A stretch of 64,000 nt of DNA from Hyphococcus sp. (GTDB taxonomy: Bacteria; Pseudomonadota; Alphaproteobacteria; Caulobacterales; Parvularculaceae): positions 62,001-126,000 of the forward strand of contig JANQJK010000006.1 in NCBI GenBank assembly GCA_028281665.1. Direction: 5' to 3'. Position numbers and translations under genes: made by a program. Numbering within the stretch: the stretch's first letter is position 1; every line of letters starts with the position of its first letter. Below, piece after piece: positions 63,064-64,000 of this stretch. The notes beneath the pieces are model-generated. The model saw only the letters and a program-made list of their open reading frames with translations. It was not told the DNA's origin and did not search any database.

Positions 63064-64000
63064 ATGCAACTCACACTCGTATTGATATCAACAACCGAGG
63101 ACGCAAAGCTGACAGACACCAAACTCGGTGAAATCCTGTCGCCCATCCCTCGCGAACAACGCTCGAACACACCTGATTGGTTTGCGCCGGAATCAGCCTG
63201 TCAGATTCAAGTGTTTGCCTGGGACGGAAGCGGTAAATCATCAGCCTGGGACAGCGAAGACGATATGTTGGCGTTTGTTCGAAAGAATGTCGTCAATCTT
63301 GCTCAGTCAAAATTCAATATCGACGCAGCTGTCATTCCCACGGAGCACCGCCGCAAGCGCCTCCTGATCGCGGACATGGATTCGACCATGATCCAGCAGG
63401 AATGCATCGATGAACTCGCCGAATTCGCCGGCAGGCGGGCCGAAATCTCCGACATCACCGAGCGCGCCATGCGCGGAGAACTCGATTTCGAAGGCGCGCT
63501 GAAGGCGCGGGTTGCGATGCTGGAGGGGCTGCCGGAATCGGTGCTTGAGGAGGCGTTTGAAAAACGCATTTCCTTAACGCCCGGCGCGCGAACCCTGGTG
63601 CAGACAATGAATGCGGCAGGCGCCGTCACGGCGCTCGTTTCCGGCGGGTTTACGTTCTTTACGTCCCGCATCGCGGCGGCCTGCGGCTTTCAGCACAATC
63701 AGGCGAATGAACTGATCATCAAGGACGGCCGCCTCACCGGCGAAGTGGTGGAACCCATTCTCGGCCGCGCGGCAAAACAGAACGCCTTGCTTCGCATTGC
63801 CGGCGAGAACGACATCGACCTTGCCGACACGCTCGCCGTGGGCGACGGCGCCAATGATCTTTCCATGCTGGAACGGGCGGGGCTTGGCGTCGCCTTCCAT
63901 GCAAAGCCGGCGGTCGCCGAAGCCGCGCACGCGCGCATCGACCATGGCGACCTGACGGCGCTCTTGTACCTGCAGGGTATTCCGCAGGCGGAGTTTGTGG
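63064..64000 (+). CDS. serB: Phosphoserine phosphatase (runs off the window)
   Basis: 312 codons visible; the 3' end is outside. The track shows only shadows here; the frame from ATG 63064 is open throughout. An N-terminal ACT-like domain (about 1-90) precedes the HAD domain with the nucleophile motif DMDSTM (D104), the ECIDELAE segment, SGGFTFFTSRIA (motif II) and GDGANDLSML (motif III). It makes serine from phosphoserine in the cytosol. No good ribosome site is visible at the ATG. Confidence 0.95.
   Translation, partial: MQLTLVLISTTEDAKLTDTKLGEILSPIPREQRSNTPDWFAPESACQIQVFAWDGSGKSSAWDSEDDMLAFVRKNVVNLAQSKFNIDAAVIPTEHRRKRLLIADMDSTMIQQECIDELAEFAGRRAEISDITERAMRGELDFEGALKARVAMLEGLPESVLEEAFEKRISLTPGARTLVQTMNAAGAVTALVSGGFTFFTSRIAAACGFQHNQANELIIKDGRLTGEVVEPILGRAAKQNALLRIAGENDIDLADTLAVGDGANDLSMLERAGLGVAFHAKPAVAEAAHARIDHGDLTALLYLQGIPQAEFV

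Overview
The window looks like a chromosomal stretch of a high-GC alphaproteobacterium. Evidence: the aroQ-accB-accC-aat-DUF2155-mlaD-NDUFA12 gene order, the DUF2093, DUF4170 and DUF2155 families, a cobalamin-dependent ribonucleotide reductase (NrdJ), a GTA-type 3TM holin, and the mreBCD-mrdA-rodA and lpx/waaA clusters. A Parvularculaceae/Hyphomonadaceae-like host is my guess from gene style only. No rRNA operon, phage, IS transposase or CRISPR array is visible, so this is mostly core genome with a few accessory patches.

Layout. 0-5 kb: the start of an MMPL/RND exporter (leaving the window), a DegT-type aminotransferase and a GMC oxidoreductase, then a lower-GC two-gene module with a signal peptide-bearing SFPD-repeat protein (7(1) septoil-knot family by my recognition) overlapping a signal peptidase I with a multi-helix N-terminal extension. 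5-12.6 kb: ubiD, small membrane and DUF proteins, a GST, pmbA, and a tetR/sterol-desaturase operon with a 20-bp perfect palindrome at the tetR start. 12.6-18.4 kb: lipid A and LPS genes (MsbA-like ABC exporter, DUF374 acyltransferase, waaA, lpxK, LpxL-like). 18.4-21 kb: bacterioferritin and its ferredoxin, an M23 lipoprotein, DUF2093, an irregular tRNA-like sequence. 21-25.5 kb: clpB with an RpoH-type promoter, a secreted EF-hand protein, thiG-thiS. 25.6-30.5 kb: aroQ, accBC, aat, DUF2155, mlaD, NDUFA12-like protein.

30.5-35.3 kb: three small lower-GC genes (an RHH repressor with three 10-bp operator repeats, a YegP-like protein, a conserved small protein) and then nrdJ preceded by NrdR-box sequences. 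35.3-43.7 kb: pentapeptide-repeat protein, lytic transglycosylase, thiO, GTA-type holin, an atypical Na+/H+ antiporter-like protein, a voltage-gated cation channel with filter TLEGWPD, and a large two-TM coiled-coil protein reminiscent of TipN. 43.7-47.2 kb: a complete Mla-like operon (STAS-permease, ATPase, MCE protein, lipoprotein). 47.4-55.1 kb: a CHASE2 cyclase-like protein with altered metal ligands, GtrA, an MFS transporter, a lipoprotein, proline iminopeptidase, an NSS transporter, an Hpt protein. 55.1-64 kb: the rod-shape operon mreB-mreC-mreD-mrdA-rodA, a TVP38 membrane protein, miaA, and divergent serB leaving the window.

The main theme is envelope biogenesis: lipid A synthesis and flipping, two MCE lipid-transport loci, elongasome genes and peptidoglycan hydrolases. 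The least explained items are the septoil-knot/signal-peptidase pair, a duplicated leader-like element around 11.6 and 20.75 kb, the tRNA-like gene, the RHH operator array and the degenerate CHASE2 cyclase.
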